A DNA stretch of 64,000 nucleotides from Neisseria weixii (GCF_002327085.1 NZ_CP023429.1:2098383-2162382), one strand, 5' to 3'; positions 42,193-56,103 are shown, counted from the first letter of the stretch. The notes: generated from the letters alone by a model not told the origin. Program-made: numbers and translations.

Positions 42193-43752
42193 TTACTCCT
42201 CTTCCGGCAATCGGGTAATTTTCACGCGATCAATGCGCTGACCTTCTTTTTCAATCACTTCAAAACGCCAACCATGAAAATCGGCAAAATCCCCGACATT
42301 AGGCAGGTTTTCCAGTTCTTCCATAATCAAACCGGCGACGGTGTGGTAGTCCGCATCTTCACCTTGCGGCGGCAAGCCCAGTTGCGGCGCCAAATCAACA
42401 TACTCCAATGCGCCATCTACGGTCAGACTTTCGTCGGCATTGGCCTGCATCATCGGCTCTTCTTCGCGCTCAAATTCTTCAGGGAATTCACCGGCAATGG
42501 TTTCCAGCATATCTTTCATCGTCACCATCCCCAACACCGCACCGAACTCATCGACTACTAAAGCGTAATCAGCGCTGCTTTGGCGGAACAATTCAATCGC
42601 ATTAAGAGCAGTGGTGGTTTCCGGCAAAATCAGCGGCTGACGCAAGGCTGTCTGAATATTCAGTTCGCCGCCTTGTAATAATTGGGTCAGCAAATCTTTT
42701 TTATTAATATAGCCCAAAGGCTCATCCACGCCGGCTTTGCCTACCACCAGCAAACGGCTGTATGGTGTGTTTTGCAGTTGTTCGCACTGCTCTTCTTTGC
42801 TTTGCGAAATATCCAAGCGCTCGATTTCACGGCGTGGAATCATTACCCCTTGAATCGGACGTTCGGCCAGCGTCAACACACTGCGAATCATGGATTTTTC
42901 GTTTTCTTCGAAATGGCTGCTGTCTTCTGCTTCATCGCCATTTTTCGCCAGAATCGTTTCGCGGATGCCCATCATACCCAGTACGTTTTCGGCAGTGCGC
43001 TTGCGCCATGAGCTGCTGATGTAGTCGTTTTTGCGGCTGTTTTTCTGCGAAACTTGGTTAAACACCTCAATCAGAATCGAAAAGCCGATGGCGGCATACA
43101 GATAGCCTTTAGGAATGTGGAAATGGAAGGCTTCGGCAATCAGGCTGAAACCGATCATCAGCAGGAAGCCTAAGCAGAGCATCACCACTGTCGGGTGTTT
43201 ATCAACAAATTCAGTCAGCGGTTTGCTGGCGATAATCATCACGGTCATCGCCACAACTACAGCCGCCATCGCCACCACAATGTGATCCACCATGGCCACG
43301 GCGGTAATCACCGAATCGATGGAAAACACTGCATCCAGTACCAAAATTTGCGTCACGACCGCACCGAAAGCAGCGTGTCTCTTTTGTGTTTCCGCAATGG
43401 CAAAATGATTGTGGCCTTCCAAACGCTCATGTAATTCGGTGGTTGCTTTGTAAAGCAAAAACAAGCCACCGGCGAGCATAATCATGTCTTTACCCGACAC
43501 CGGCCAGCCGGCAACGTGAAACAGCGGTTCGGTCAGGGTAATGATGTGCGCCATAAAAGCCAGCATGATGACGCGCATCACCACAGCCAAACCTAAGCCG
43601 GTTATACGCGCTTTATCGCGCAATGCGGGTTTGACTTTATTGGCCAAAATCGCCACGAACACTAGGTTATCAATACCCAAAACTACTTCGAGTACTAAAA
43701 GCGTTGCAAAGCCTATCCATGTATGCGGGTCGGCTAACCAACTGAAATCCAT
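42193..43752 (-). CDS. TerC-family membrane protein with CBS pair and CorC/HlyC domain
   Basis: A 519-residue protein. The N-terminal ~230 residues form a TerC-type membrane domain with LLVLEVVLGIDNLVFVAILA and LVLDAVFSIDSVITAVAMVD, the two Asp-containing repeats that bind metal in the family. A CBS pair follows (MIPRREIERLDISQSKEEQC to LVVDEFGAVLGMVTMKDMLE), then a CorC_HlyC transporter-associated domain (TVAGLIMEELENLPNVGDFA). This is the YoaE/YegH architecture. TerC homologues export manganese or other metals; the substrate here is not shown. A structured leader lies upstream. Confidence 0.87.
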   Translation of the reverse strand: MDFSWLADPHTWIGFATLLVLEVVLGIDNLVFVAILANKVKPALRDKARITGLGLAVVMRVIMLAFMAHIITLTEPLFHVAGWPVSGKDMIMLAGGLFLLYKATTELHERLEGHNHFAIAETQKRHAAFGAVVTQILVLDAVFSIDSVITAVAMVDHIVVAMAAVVVAMTVMIIASKPLTEFVDKHPTVVMLCLGFLLMIGFSLIAEAFHFHIPKGYLYAAIGFSILIEVFNQVSQKNSRKNDYISSSWRKRTAENVLGMMGIRETILAKNGDEAEDSSHFEENEKSMIRSVLTLAERPIQGVMIPRREIERLDISQSKEEQCEQLQNTPYSRLLVVGKAGVDEPLGYINKKDLLTQLLQGGELNIQTALRQPLILPETTTALNAIELFRQSSADYALVVDEFGAVLGMVTMKDMLETIAGEFPEEFEREEEPMMQANADESLTVDGALEYVDLAPQLGLPPQGEDADYHTVAGLIMEELENLPNVGDFADFHGWRFEVIEKEGQRIDRVKITRLPEEE

Positions 43753-43780
43753 GATTTTTCTATTCCTTTAAATGTGAGAA

Positions 43781-43887
43781 AGCAGCCCGATGCATATGAC
43801 TCATCCGGCTGCTTCAAATACGGCACATACATGAAGGACGTAATATCGAACTATCCTGCTCTGCGTCTTTCATGGAATGTGTATGCC
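43781..43887 (-). promoter_or_regulatory. Structured 5' leader of the terC-like gene (candidate RNA switch)
   Basis: Two consecutive inverted repeats sit before the start codon at 43752. The proximal hairpin pairs AGCAGCCCGATG (43781-43792) with CATCCGGCTGCT (43802-43813), one mismatch. The distal one pairs CATGAAGGACG (43830-43840) with CGTCTTTCATG (43864-43874), extended by GGCA (43822) and TGCC (43884). I do not find the conserved yybP-ykoY sequence, so this is not an obvious Mn2+ riboswitch. Confidence 0.45.
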
Positions 43888-43961
43888 TCTATCAAAATAA
43901 TGATTTGGATAGTTTATCAGTTTGAAACCATCGTGGCAAAGTTTTACTGAAAATATTTCTT

Positions 43962-43998
43962 AAGCCGTCTGAATGGTTGGTATTTTCCAAACGGCTTT
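43962..43998. terminator. Degenerate DUS terminator after the TPR-glycosyltransferase gene
   Basis: AAGCCGTCTGAA and TTCCAAACGGCTTTT form a hairpin with one wobble. It lies 23 bases past the stop at 44022. Confidence 0.55.
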
Positions 43999-44021
43999 TG
44001 GACACTGGTTTACATATAAAC

Positions 44022-45328
44022 CTATGCTTTCGCATCGACCGGCACAACAATCATGCGCGACAAACCTTGTGCAAAGCCTTTGCTATAGCGGCGTGGCACA
44101 TAGCCACTAATTTTACCGTTTTGCACGGTAGTTTCATAAGCACAAACCAAACGCTCTTGCGACAGGGTTTGTATGCTGCCGTCAGCTTGCAGCTTAGGTG
44201 AGACTTTGCTGTATAGCTTCCATATTACGGCGCTACCGTCGGACAAGGGGTACGATGCTTCAAAATACGAACTACCTTCGTCGCAGCCGATATGGTTGTT
44301 TCTAAAATCCTGCATTTCTGTATCACTGAATGTTTGCGCACCATGAAAACCAAAAATACGGTCATGCCCATGCACACTTTGGCGAACATACGCCCAAATA
44401 TGGTCACGCAGGAAGAATTGATCGGCAAAATGGCGCGATTCCAACGGCTTCTGCAAATAGTTTTGGATTTTCCCCGCCATATCAGGAACGGCCTGTCCTA
44501 CTGCGCCCCACAATCCTGCCAAAATTAATTCAGTATGCGTACCCGCATCTCGAATGGTGTGGAACAGCTTACCGCTCTTCACCCATTCTGCAACGGCTTG
44601 TGCTTCACGCTGCGAAATCACCGAATCGGCATCGCGGAAAATCACGTAAGAGACTTCCGGATCATCAATGGCAAGAAAGCGCCATAAAGTACCCGGCCAT
44701 TGGGCTTGCTCCCTACTCACTTCAATAATCTCGGCACCGTTTTGCATCATGCGTTGGCGTACGGATTCAGGTACGCTGTTATCAACGTAAAACCGACACA
44801 CCCAACCCGGATAGATTTCGGCAGCCAATTCGGTATTCAACACCGCCGGTTCAATATAAGCTGAGCTATTGCCAAACAATGAAAACGAAATAACTCTTTT
44901 GCCATCAGCTCTCGGCGTTATCATCGGCAGTTCAGGCACAGTTTGCGTGGCGATTTTCTGATCACGCAATTGCAGTGCCTTTAAGCCATAAATAGCTGCG
45001 TTGTCCCAGTCTTCCAAACCACCGTAAGCATGAGACAAGGCATCATAGGAATTGATGTGTTCCGCATTACGTTGAATGGCTTTTTTCGCATACGCAATCG
45101 CATCTTGAAACAAACCACCTTTAACAGCGGCCGTGGCAGCATCGCTCAAGGGGTAACGGAAGCAGGAATCAGCTTGTGTGCACGCATGGCTTCCGCCGCT
45201 GCTTGGGCATAATTTCCAGCAGCCATGTTTTTCTTAAATGCGCTAGAAATGATGTCGAGCTGTTTCTGGACTTTTTGTAGTTGGGGAGTGAGTTTCTTTT
45301 TCATATTCATAATCTTTTTCATATTCAT
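44022..45328 (-). pseudogene. TPR-like protein with GT-A type glycosyltransferase domain, -1 frameshift near 45148
   Basis: The repaired protein has about 435 residues. The N-terminus is helical and TPR-like (AGNYAQAAAEAMRAHKLIP, then FQDAIAYAKKAIQRNAEHIN). After about residue 120 a domain resembling GT-A glycosyltransferases begins: VISFSLFGNSSAYIEPAVLN, WVCRFYVDNSVPESVRQRMM and VSYVIFRDADSVISQREAQA, with RDADS a likely DxD motif. The frame breaks at ACCCCTTGAGC (45144-45154), where one more T gives TPLSDAATAAV. Function unknown; capsule- or glycan-related transfer is only a guess. The start is ambiguous because an 18-bp tandem duplication repeats the ATGAATATG block. Confidence 0.65.
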
Positions 45329-45331
45329 AAT
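45296..45331 (-). repeat. 18-bp tandem duplication spanning the start codons
   Basis: CTTTTTCATATTCATAAT occurs twice head to tail (45296-45313 and 45314-45331). On the coding strand each unit supplies ATG AAT ATG AAA AAG in frame, giving four candidate starts. Confidence 0.8.
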
Positions 45332-45340
45332 GTGCAAATG

Positions 45341-45379
45341 TTTCAGACGGCCTCTGCATATTGCTCAGGCCGTCTGAAA
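45341..45379. terminator. DUS terminator after aroG
   Basis: TTTCAGACGGCCT and AGGCCGTCTGAAA with a 13-base loop, 27 bases beyond the aroG stop on the minus strand. Confidence 0.7.
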
Positions 45380-45405
45380 TATTCCATATGGGTTCAGATA
45401 ATTAA

Positions 45406-46449
45406 TTATACCCGAGAGCGGTTGGCTTCTGCCAATAATGCCAATAATTCTTCGGTACTGTCCCAACCGATGCAGGCATCGGTAATGCTTTGACCGTAGT
45501 TCTCCGGCTTATCCTGACGACCTTCCATCAAGTGGCTCTCTACCATCACACCCATAATGTTGTTTTCACCATCACGCAATTGCTGGGCAACATCTTGTGC
45601 CACTTCCATTTGACGTTTGTAGTCTTTACGGCTGTTCGCATGGCTGAAATCAATCATCACCTTTGGCGTTTGACCGGCTTGGATTAACTGTTCGGCAGCT
45701 GCTTTAACGTGTTCGTTGCTATAATTCGGTTCTTTACCGCCACGTAAAATCACATGGCAATCCGGATTACCGGCAGTATGCACGATAGCGGAATGACCGG
45801 TTTTCGTTACAGACAAGAAATGATGAGGATGACTCGCTGCACCGATGGCATCAATGGCGATTTTTAAATTACCATCTGTACCGTTTTTAAAACCAACCGG
45901 ACAAGACAAGCCACTCGACAATTCGCGATGAACCTGGCTTTCTGTGGTACGTGCACCAATTGCACCCCATGAAATCAAGTCGGCATAGTATTGCGGCGTA
46001 ATCATGTCGAGAAATTCGGTCGACGCCGGCATGCCCATATTGTTCAAGGTTAACAATAAGCTGCGCGCTTGACGCAAGCCATAGTTAATATCGAAAGTAC
46101 CGTTTAAATAAGGATCGTTAATCAAACCCTTCCAACCGACTGTAGTGCGCGGTTTCTCAAAGTACACACGCATCACAATCAATAATTCTTTTTCATATTT
46201 TTTACGCAGCGGTAACAAACGCTCAGCGTACTCCAAGGCTGCTTTGGTATCATGAATCGAGCAAGGGCCGATAATCACCAATAACCGGTTGTCTTTACTA
46301 TGCACTAAATCGGTAATTTCTTGACGGGTTTGATGAACCAATTCAGCAGCTTGTTCGCTAATCGGCAATTCATATAAGTGGACAATTGGCGGCAATAATT
46401 CGGCTACTGCTTTAATTCGGACATCATCTGTTTGGCGTGGTTGATTCAT
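45406..46449 (-). CDS. aroG: 3-deoxy-7-phosphoheptulonate synthase (DAHP synthase, AroG type)
   Basis: A 347-residue type I DAHP synthase. LLVIIGPCSIHDTKAALEYA, VYFEKPRTTVGWKGLINDPY, ARTTESQVHRELSSGLSCPV and VGFKNGTDGNLKIAIDAIG contain the metal and substrate ligands. It condenses phosphoenolpyruvate and erythrose 4-phosphate in the first step of aromatic amino-acid synthesis. The N-terminal extension that carries the feedback site is present (IVHLYELPISEQAAELVHQT). Which amino acid inhibits it cannot be told by eye. The AT-rich 317 bases upstream to the IS630 end hold no gene. Confidence 0.93.
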   Translation of the reverse strand: MNQPRQTDDVRIKAVAELLPPIVHLYELPISEQAAELVHQTRQEITDLVHSKDNRLLVIIGPCSIHDTKAALEYAERLLPLRKKYEKELLIVMRVYFEKPRTTVGWKGLINDPYLNGTFDINYGLRQARSLLLTLNNMGMPASTEFLDMITPQYYADLISWGAIGARTTESQVHRELSSGLSCPVGFKNGTDGNLKIAIDAIGAASHPHHFLSVTKTGHSAIVHTAGNPDCHVILRGGKEPNYSNEHVKAAAEQLIQAGQTPKVMIDFSHANSRKDYKRQMEVAQDVAQQLRDGENNIMGVMVESHLMEGRQDKPENYGQSITDACIGWDSTEELLALLAEANRSRV

Positions 46450-46766
46450 TAGGTTAAACTTTCTATTCTATTATTCACTAACTGCCGTATAGATTACCTT
46501 CTTTACATGAATTAAACAAGTAGTAAAATAAATATATTGAAATTTTATATCAAAAGACTAATTTTTTAATCCATTTGGTTATATAATTTTTTAATTTTTA
46601 TTATTATTTGAAATTTTATTCTATATTAGTTTTCAAAATCCTCAAGCAGCAATACTGATCAGCATACTTCACCTATTTGCAATCTTTAAAAAAAAAGATC
46701 ATTAAGATAGTTTTCATCCGATAAAAATAACCCTGAGATATTAGAAGTAACCGCGTGTTTACACAA

Positions 46767-47647
46767 TATAGCAAATAAACATATTCTCCGATACAATTCC
46801 CCCATGGCCTATTCAGAAGACTTCAAACAACCCGTACTCAAAAAACTCCGTCAAGGATGGACGATTCGCAGAGCCGCAAAAGAATCCGGCACCGCCATTC
46901 TCCACCATCACACTTTGGAGACGCCCTCCGGCTCCCCAGGCCCCTCCAAAGCAACGGAAAACCCGCAAAATCAGCGCCCAGGCACTGCTCGAAGATGTCG
47001 GGCGTTATCCTGATGCCTATTGCTGTGAAAGAGCGCAACGCTTTGGCTGTTCCCATACCGCCATACACAAAGCATTAAAGCGATACGGCATCAGCTGCAA
47101 AAAAAAGACCAACCGCCACCCGAAAGCCGGCAGAAGGCTCAGAAAAAACTTCCTGAAGTTACTGCACCGCTACATCCGCCGTAACCGTCCGGTTGTTTGT
47201 TCAGATGGGAGCAAATTCGGAAAATCCTGTTACCGGCCTTACGCTTATGCGCCAAAAAGCCGGCGTTGTTATGCGCTTCATGATTGGCAGGGCATCATCA
47301 GACCAATGCCGTTGGAGCGTTATTTCACGGCAAACTGTTTGCCGTCGGGCTGTTTGATTGCAGTATTGACCGCCGGATATTTGATGCTTGGTCGGAGCGG
47401 GTTTTGATTCCGGAGCTGCCGCAAAACAGTGTGGCGGTGATGGATAATGCGGCGTTTCATAAGGGAATGCTTTAGCGCTTCTGAAGGAGAAAGGCCATAC
47501 CGTGTTATGGCTTCCGCCCTATAGTCCCGATCTGAATCAGATAGAGAAAAAGCGGGCTTGGATTAAAGGTGTTGGGAATCGGCTGAGAATGGCGGATGTG
47601 GATTGGCTGTTTCAGGCGTGTATCGATAAATAAGTTTATTTGCTATA
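46767..47647. mobile_element. IS630-family insertion sequence (decayed)
   Basis: 881 bp with imperfect terminal inverted repeats TATAGCAAATAAACATATT and (complement of right end) TATAGCAAATAAACTTATT. TA at both borders fits the IS630 target preference. It holds the broken transposase gene at 46804-47632. Confidence 0.75.
46804..47632 (+). pseudogene. IS630-family transposase, multiple frameshifts
   Basis: Starts MAYSEDFKQPVLKKLRQGWT with an HTH like other IS630 transposases. Later pieces appear in different frames: DVGRYPDAYCCERAQRFGCS, HTAIHKALKRYGISCKKKTN, VPELP.. NSVAVMDNAAFHKGM and finally LPPYSPDLNQIEKKRAWIKG. The last two contain DDE-type residues typical of the family. At least three frame changes are needed, so it is not functional as written. 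Confidence 0.75.
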
Positions 47648-47659
47648 CGTAGGGAAAAC

Positions 47660-47840
47660 AGGTCTACAACATTTCAAAAGGCCCCCTTTAAGACCACTAT
47701 GTGGTTTAACAGTATTGTAATGATCAATAAAACGGCACAGCTTTTTTTGACGGTGTTCCGAAGTCTCAAACTGTCCCTTATCGTGCCACATATCGATCAG
47801 CATTCAGACAGCGCGCTCCGCCTTACCGTTGGCCTAGAAA
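47660..47840 (-). pseudogene. IS481-family transposase fragment
   Basis: On the minus strand one frame gives NGKAERAV, a stop, then MLIDMWHDKGQFETSEHRQK and LCRFIDHYNTVKPHSGLKG. This is the C-terminal part of an integrase-core (rve) transposase of the IS481 type. Only about 60 residues remain, with internal stops. It lies between the IS630 element and a MITE. Confidence 0.6.
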
Positions 47841-47917
47841 CAGGCAAACAATGGCAAACGGTAGGGAATACTGCCTGAGACCTTTGCAAAACCTCATGAA
47901 CCACCAATAAAAACCAA

Positions 47918-48644
47918 GGGGCTGTACTAGATAACCAGGGAAATCTAATTTCAGGTTAGAATAACCCCTATGAGAAGAAGCCGTTTAAGTCAGTACAAGC
48001 AAAACAAACTGATTGAACTGTTTATTGCGGGTGTTACTGCCCGTACTGCAGCTCAATTAGCCGGTGTTAATAAAAACACGGCAGCCTATTGCTTTCATCG
48101 TTTGCGCGTACTGATTTTCCATAACAGCCCGCATCCGGAAATGTTTGATGGCGGAGTAGAAGTTGATGAAAGCTGTTTTGGCGGACAGCGCAAAGGCAAA
48201 CGCGGTTGCGGTGCAGCCGGCAAAGTCGCTGTATTCGGGCTTCTGAAGCGCAACGGCAAGGTTTAGGTTTACACCGTTGCTGTGCCCAAATACACAAACT
48301 GCCACTTTATTGCCGGTAATACGTGAGCAAGTAAAGCCTGACAGTATTGTTTACACTGATTGTTACAAAAGCTATGACGTACTTGATGTGAGTGAGTTTA
48401 GCCACTTTCGCATCAATCACAGTACACACTTTGCTGATCGGCAAAATCACATCAACGGAATTGAGAACTTTTGGAATCAGGCAAAACGCCACTTACGTAA
48501 GTTTAACGGCATTCCCAAAGAACATTTTGGGCTGTATTTGAAGGAATGTGAATGGCATTTTAACCACATTGAAATAAAAGTTCAAATTTCTATTTTAAAA
48601 CAATTAGTAAAGCAGAATTTATTCTAGTTGTCTAGTACAGCCCC
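47918..48644 (+). mobile_element. IS1016-like element (IS1595 family)
   Basis: 727 bp with terminal inverted repeats GGGGCTGTACTAGATAACC and (complement) GGGGCTGTACTAGACAAC. It is flanked by the perfect 8-bp target duplication AAAACCAA (47910-47917 and 48645-48652), as expected for IS1595-family elements. It inserted into a MITE. Confidence 0.85.
47970..48627 (+). pseudogene. IS1016-like transposase, stop and frameshift
   Basis: The N-terminal half MRRSRLSQYKQNKLIELFIA to FGLLKRNGKV ends at a TAG at 48264. The C-terminal half resumes in another frame as NTQTATLLPVIREQVKPDSI and runs to LKQLVKQNLF. The sequence closely resembles neisserial IS1016 transposases. A GTTTAG duplication and a one-base shift near 48288 separate the halves. 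The DDE-type core (DESCFGGQRKGKRG, then YTDCYKSYDVLD) is otherwise visible. Confidence 0.85.
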
Positions 48645-48946
48645 AAAACCAAAACTGCCGTCATTTCCGCAAAGGCGGGAATGGGAATCCATCTTAAAAT
48701 CTCAGAAACTTATTTTATTCAATAGGTTGCCATGCTCAAAAATGGATTCCTACCTGCGCGGGAATGACGTCAACTCTTTGTGCTGTGGCTTTTCAGGGAG
48801 TTTTACAAAGGTCTCAGCCTGAGACTTTTGCAAAACCTTTGTTAAACCTCATACAAAGTAACCATAGTTACCAAGTATTCCAATACTCCCCAAACACCCT
48901 AAAACCCTCTAAATTCCCTTTAAGCCGGATTTAGAGGATTTTCTTC

Positions 48947-49883
48947 ATGGGCAGCTTCTTCAAACTGCCGAAACCATGGTTGGCAAGAACCTTAACTGCT
49001 TTCGCTTACTCAAAGTTCAGCTCATTACCGGCCGGCAACCCATTGCCGGTTATCCCGAACAGCAAAAAGGCCGCTATGCCCGTCATAACGGCGGCCGTCC
49101 CGCCTATTCATTGCTGTCCGTGTTTAAAGCCGTCTTAATCGGCCAATGGCACAGCCTGTCCGCCCCGAACTCGAACACAGCCTCATTACCCGTACCGACT
49201 TTTACCTCTTCTGCGGTTTTGACGAACCCGACACCCCCGGCCACAGCACACTTTGCCGTTACCGCAACTGGCCGGTACAAAACAATCTACTTGCCTAATT
49301 ACTGGATTTGATTAACCGACAATTAACCGGCAAAGGCTTAAAAGCCCAAAATGCCAAAGCAGCCGTCATTGACGCCGCCATTATCCAAACAGCCGGCGGC
49401 AAACAGCGGCGGGCGATTGAAACCGGTGAAAACGGTGTGGTTTCAGAAAACACCCCCGGCAAAGACAAAGCTGCCCGCCGGATAAAGAAGGACGGCAAGT
49501 TCAAACTCGGCTGCAAACAGCATACCCGTACCGGCCATGAAGGCTGTATCGAGAAACTGCACATCAGACCGGCCAACGAACATGAATGCAACCACTTTGA
49601 ACCGTTGCTTCAAGAAATTGACGAAGGTACCAAGGTTTATGCCGACAAAGGATATGACAGCAAAGCCAATCGAGCCTTACTGCAACATAAAGGGCTTTCA
49701 GACGGCATTATGCGTAAGGCGCACCGGGGCCATCCGTTAACAGAGGACGATAAGGCAAGAAATAAGCAATTGTCGAAAACGCGCTATGGGTGGAACAAAG
49801 CTTTGGTACGTTGCTCCGCAAAACAGCACCAACAACCGTTTCAAACAAGCCAAATAGGGCATAAAACGTTTGGCGAAAGTTGA
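48947..49883 (+). pseudogene. IS1106-like (IS5 family) transposase, frameshifted
   Basis: Pieces in successive frames: MGSFFKLPKPWL, then FRLLKVQLITGRQPIAGYPE and GGRPAYSLLSVFKAVLIGQW, then LINRQLTGKGLKAQNAKAAV, VIDAAIIQTAGGKQRRAIET, and YADKGYDSKANRALLQHKGL with SKTRYGWNKALV near the end. They match the order of an IS5-family DDE transposase. Several frameshifts and a broken C-terminus indicate decay. Confidence 0.8.
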
Positions 49884-49895
49884 AAAAGCTATCGA

Positions 49896-49931
49896 AAAAA
49901 AGCTTACTTGGCAACCTAAGTAAGCTTTTTT
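49896..49931. terminator. Strong hairpin terminator near the IS end
   Basis: AAAAAAGCTTACTT and AAGTAAGCTTTTTT form a perfect 14-bp stem with an 8-base loop, inside the right end of the IS1106-like element. Confidence 0.8.
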
Positions 49932-50006
49932 GATTTTGGTTAGGATTTTGCAAAGATCTCGGTCTAGGTTTTATCTAAAAATTAACCTAATATATACCAA
50001 AGCAAA

Positions 50007-50040
50007 AGGCCATCTGAAACACGTGTGTTTCAGACGGCCG
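50007..50040. terminator. DUS terminator after comE
   Basis: AGGCCATCTGAAAC and GTTTCAGACGGCC (one mismatch) around ACGTGT, 40 bases past the comE stop. Confidence 0.6.
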
Positions 50041-50079
50041 CTCCCCACCTGCTCTATGCCCTTACCATCAGCCACAACC

Positions 50080-50376
50080 CTACTTTTTCACCGCAGTCTG
50101 CGCAGTTTTCTTAGCAGGCGCAGCAACAGTGGCTTCATTCTTCAGTTTCGAGAAGATGCCTTCCCCAATACCTTTGACGTTTTTCAGTTCGTCCAAGGTC
50201 TTAAAGTTACCATGCTGTTTGCGGTATTCTACAATCGCTTTGGCTTTGGCCGGACCTACTCCCGGCAGTGCGGTCAGTTCACTCTCGGAAGCGGTGTTGA
50301 CGTTCACCGCGGCAGCAGAGACGGAAGCAACTAAAGTGGTCAGTGCGTAGAAGATGATTTTCTTCATCGGATTCAT
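50080..50376 (-). CDS. comE: ComE/ComEA-type periplasmic DNA-binding helix-hairpin-helix protein
   Basis: 98 residues: a signal peptide ending ASVSAAAVNVN, then two HhH motifs (SELTALPGVGPAKAKAIVEY and LKNVKGIGEGIFSKLK) and a Lys/Ala-rich tail. It closely resembles neisserial ComE, which binds incoming DNA in the periplasm and acts as a ratchet during transformation. In pathogenic Neisseria copies of comE lie next to rRNA operons, as here beside 5S. I chose the ATG at 50376 because AGGAGA lies 8 bases upstream; an ATG three codons later is worse placed. Confidence 0.9.
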   Translation of the reverse strand: MNPMKKIIFYALTTLVASVSAAAVNVNTASESELTALPGVGPAKAKAIVEYRKQHGNFKTLDELKNVKGIGEGIFSKLKNEATVAAPAKKTAQTAVKK

Positions 50377-50547
50377 GCGTTTTCTCCTGAATATGTTGAT
50401 AATACCGTAAATTATATTTACTCAATATCAATAACGCAAACTTTATCTGCTGACCGTTTCAGAATTGTTTCATCATCACCACACTTTGGCTGCATACTTG
50501 CCGGGCGTAAAGAAGCCCCTGACAGAGTCAGAGGCTTCGGAATGGGT

Positions 50548-50663
50548 GTTTGGCAGTGACCTACTTTCACATGGAAGAACCACACTATCATCGGCGCTGA
50601 GTCGTTTCACGGTCCTGTTCGGGATGGGAAGGCGTGGGACCAACTCGCTATGGCCGCCAAACT
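50548..50663 (-). rRNA. rrf: 5S ribosomal RNA
   Basis: About 116 bases. The RNA strand begins near TTTGGCGGCCATAGCGAGTT and ends GTCACTGCCAAAC, with complementary ends and the conserved CCCATCCCGAACAGG region. Ends are approximate. Last rRNA of the operon. Confidence 0.93.
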
Positions 50664-50779
50664 TAAACTGTACAAATCGGTAAGCCGTTATGCAGTCTCC
50701 TGCACTTATTTATTCTTTAATCAACTTTTGGTGATGACTGAATCATCAGTAAGCTTTTATCATTTGAAATCCTTCAAAT

Positions 50780-53669
<2,890 letters not shown>

Positions 53670-53923
53670 ACTCTATCATTTCAAGAACCTCTTTGACTTA
53701 ATCCGCACTACCGTTGACGAGTAGTGGAACTAGATGTTTTTACTTTGATAAAGCTTACTGCTTTGTTGTGTCTTAACCCTGCCTTTTGTGTTTCAGGGCT
53801 AAGTCGATACAATCATCACCCAAATCCTGTGATTTACTTCTTTGTCACAACCAGCTATTTGCAAATAGCTAACTGTCAAAGTAAATCAACTTTGTCTTTG
53901 TTTGTTGATTTCGGCTTTCCAAT

Positions 53924-53936
53924 TTGTTAAAGATCG
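53924..53936 (-). promoter_or_regulatory. boxA antitermination site in the 16S-23S spacer
   Basis: On the RNA strand CGATCTTTAACAA matches the boxA core CTTTAACA about 255 bases before 23S. The 53670-54097 spacer otherwise contains small palindromes (AGCTATTTGCAAATAGCT near 53852) and no gene. Confidence 0.65.
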
Positions 53937-54097
53937 ATGCTTTCCAATATTGCTATTGTCTTCGCAAATCAAAATGAGCTGGCCATTATATCAGCCTTCT
54001 TTTTGCAGTCAAGCTTCTTCAGTCGTTAAACAAAAAATCAGCGCTACGCGCTTTTTTATATTAACTTCTGCCAACTGACTTTGATTTGCAAAGTTTT

Positions 54098-54173
54098 TGG
54101 TGGAGGCAAACGGGATCGAACCGATGACCCCCTGCTTGCAAAGCAGGTGCTCTACCAACTGAGCTATGCCCCC
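54098..54173 (-). tRNA. tRNA-Ala(UGC)
   Basis: 76 bases with encoded CCA. The RNA starts GGGGGCATAGCTCAGTTGGT, anticodon loop CTTTGCAAG (UGC), T-loop GGTTCGATCC. Located in the rRNA spacer. Confidence 0.97.
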
Positions 54174-54184
54174 AGTATGAGTTG

Positions 54185-54261
<77 letters not shown>

Positions 54262-54387
54262 AAGGTCGTTATTTTGAAATCGGTTTAAGTTCAGCTTTTA
54301 AACTGTTCTTTTTTTGATTTCTCAATATCTTTTGCATCTTCTACAGTTTACCGATAAGTGTGAATGCGAAAAACCTCTTCTTTTCTC

Positions 54388-55933
<1,546 letters not shown>

Positions 55934-56054
55934 TCTCTAACTTTATAACTTCTGGTCTGCTTCAAAGAAACCGACAAAGAATAGAAAATCTACATCTTGT
56001 CTGTTTTTGTCGCAGTGTGAGGCTTGCCGCACTCACACTTATCGGTAATCTGTT

Positions 56055-56103
56055 TGTTAAAGAGCAAGAACCGAATTATTACACCACTAAAACCACTCGT
56101 CAA
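56055..56103 (-). promoter_or_regulatory. rRNA operon promoter and leader boxA
   Basis: On the minus strand: -35 TTGACG (56098-56103), 16-bp spacer, -10 TAATAA (56076-56081), then boxA TGCTCTTTAACA (56055-56066). The arrangement suits antiterminated rRNA transcription. The rest of 55934-56500 holds AT-rich leader sequence, single DUS fragments and no gene. Confidence 0.75.

Larger units (their letters stand above)
47877..48815. mobile_element. GAGACC-type MITE interrupted by the IS1016-like element (copy F)
   Basis: Left part 47877-47917 begins GAGACCTTTGCAAAACCTCA; right part 48645-48815 ends TTTTACAAAGGTCTC. Without the insert and its target duplication the element is about 204 bp and matches copy A in reverse orientation, including GGAATCCATCTTAAAAT and CTTATTTTATTCAATAG. 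Confidence 0.75.
48821..49960 (+). mobile_element. IS1106-like element (IS5 family)
   Basis: 1140 bp, from GAGACTTTTGCAAAACC to GGATTTTGCAAAGATCTC; the ends are imperfect inverted repeats. Size and transposase resemble IS1106. Its ends match those of the MITE copies in this window. It starts 5 bases after MITE copy F. Confidence 0.75.

Noticed and set aside
43770..43905. yybP-ykoY manganese riboswitch upstream of the terC-like gene
   Set aside because: Genomic context fits, but I could not find the conserved motif, so I list only a structured leader.
46767..49960. Composite transposon carrying cargo genes
   Set aside because: The IS elements are of different families and decayed, with no cargo genes between them; this is a cluster of separate insertions.
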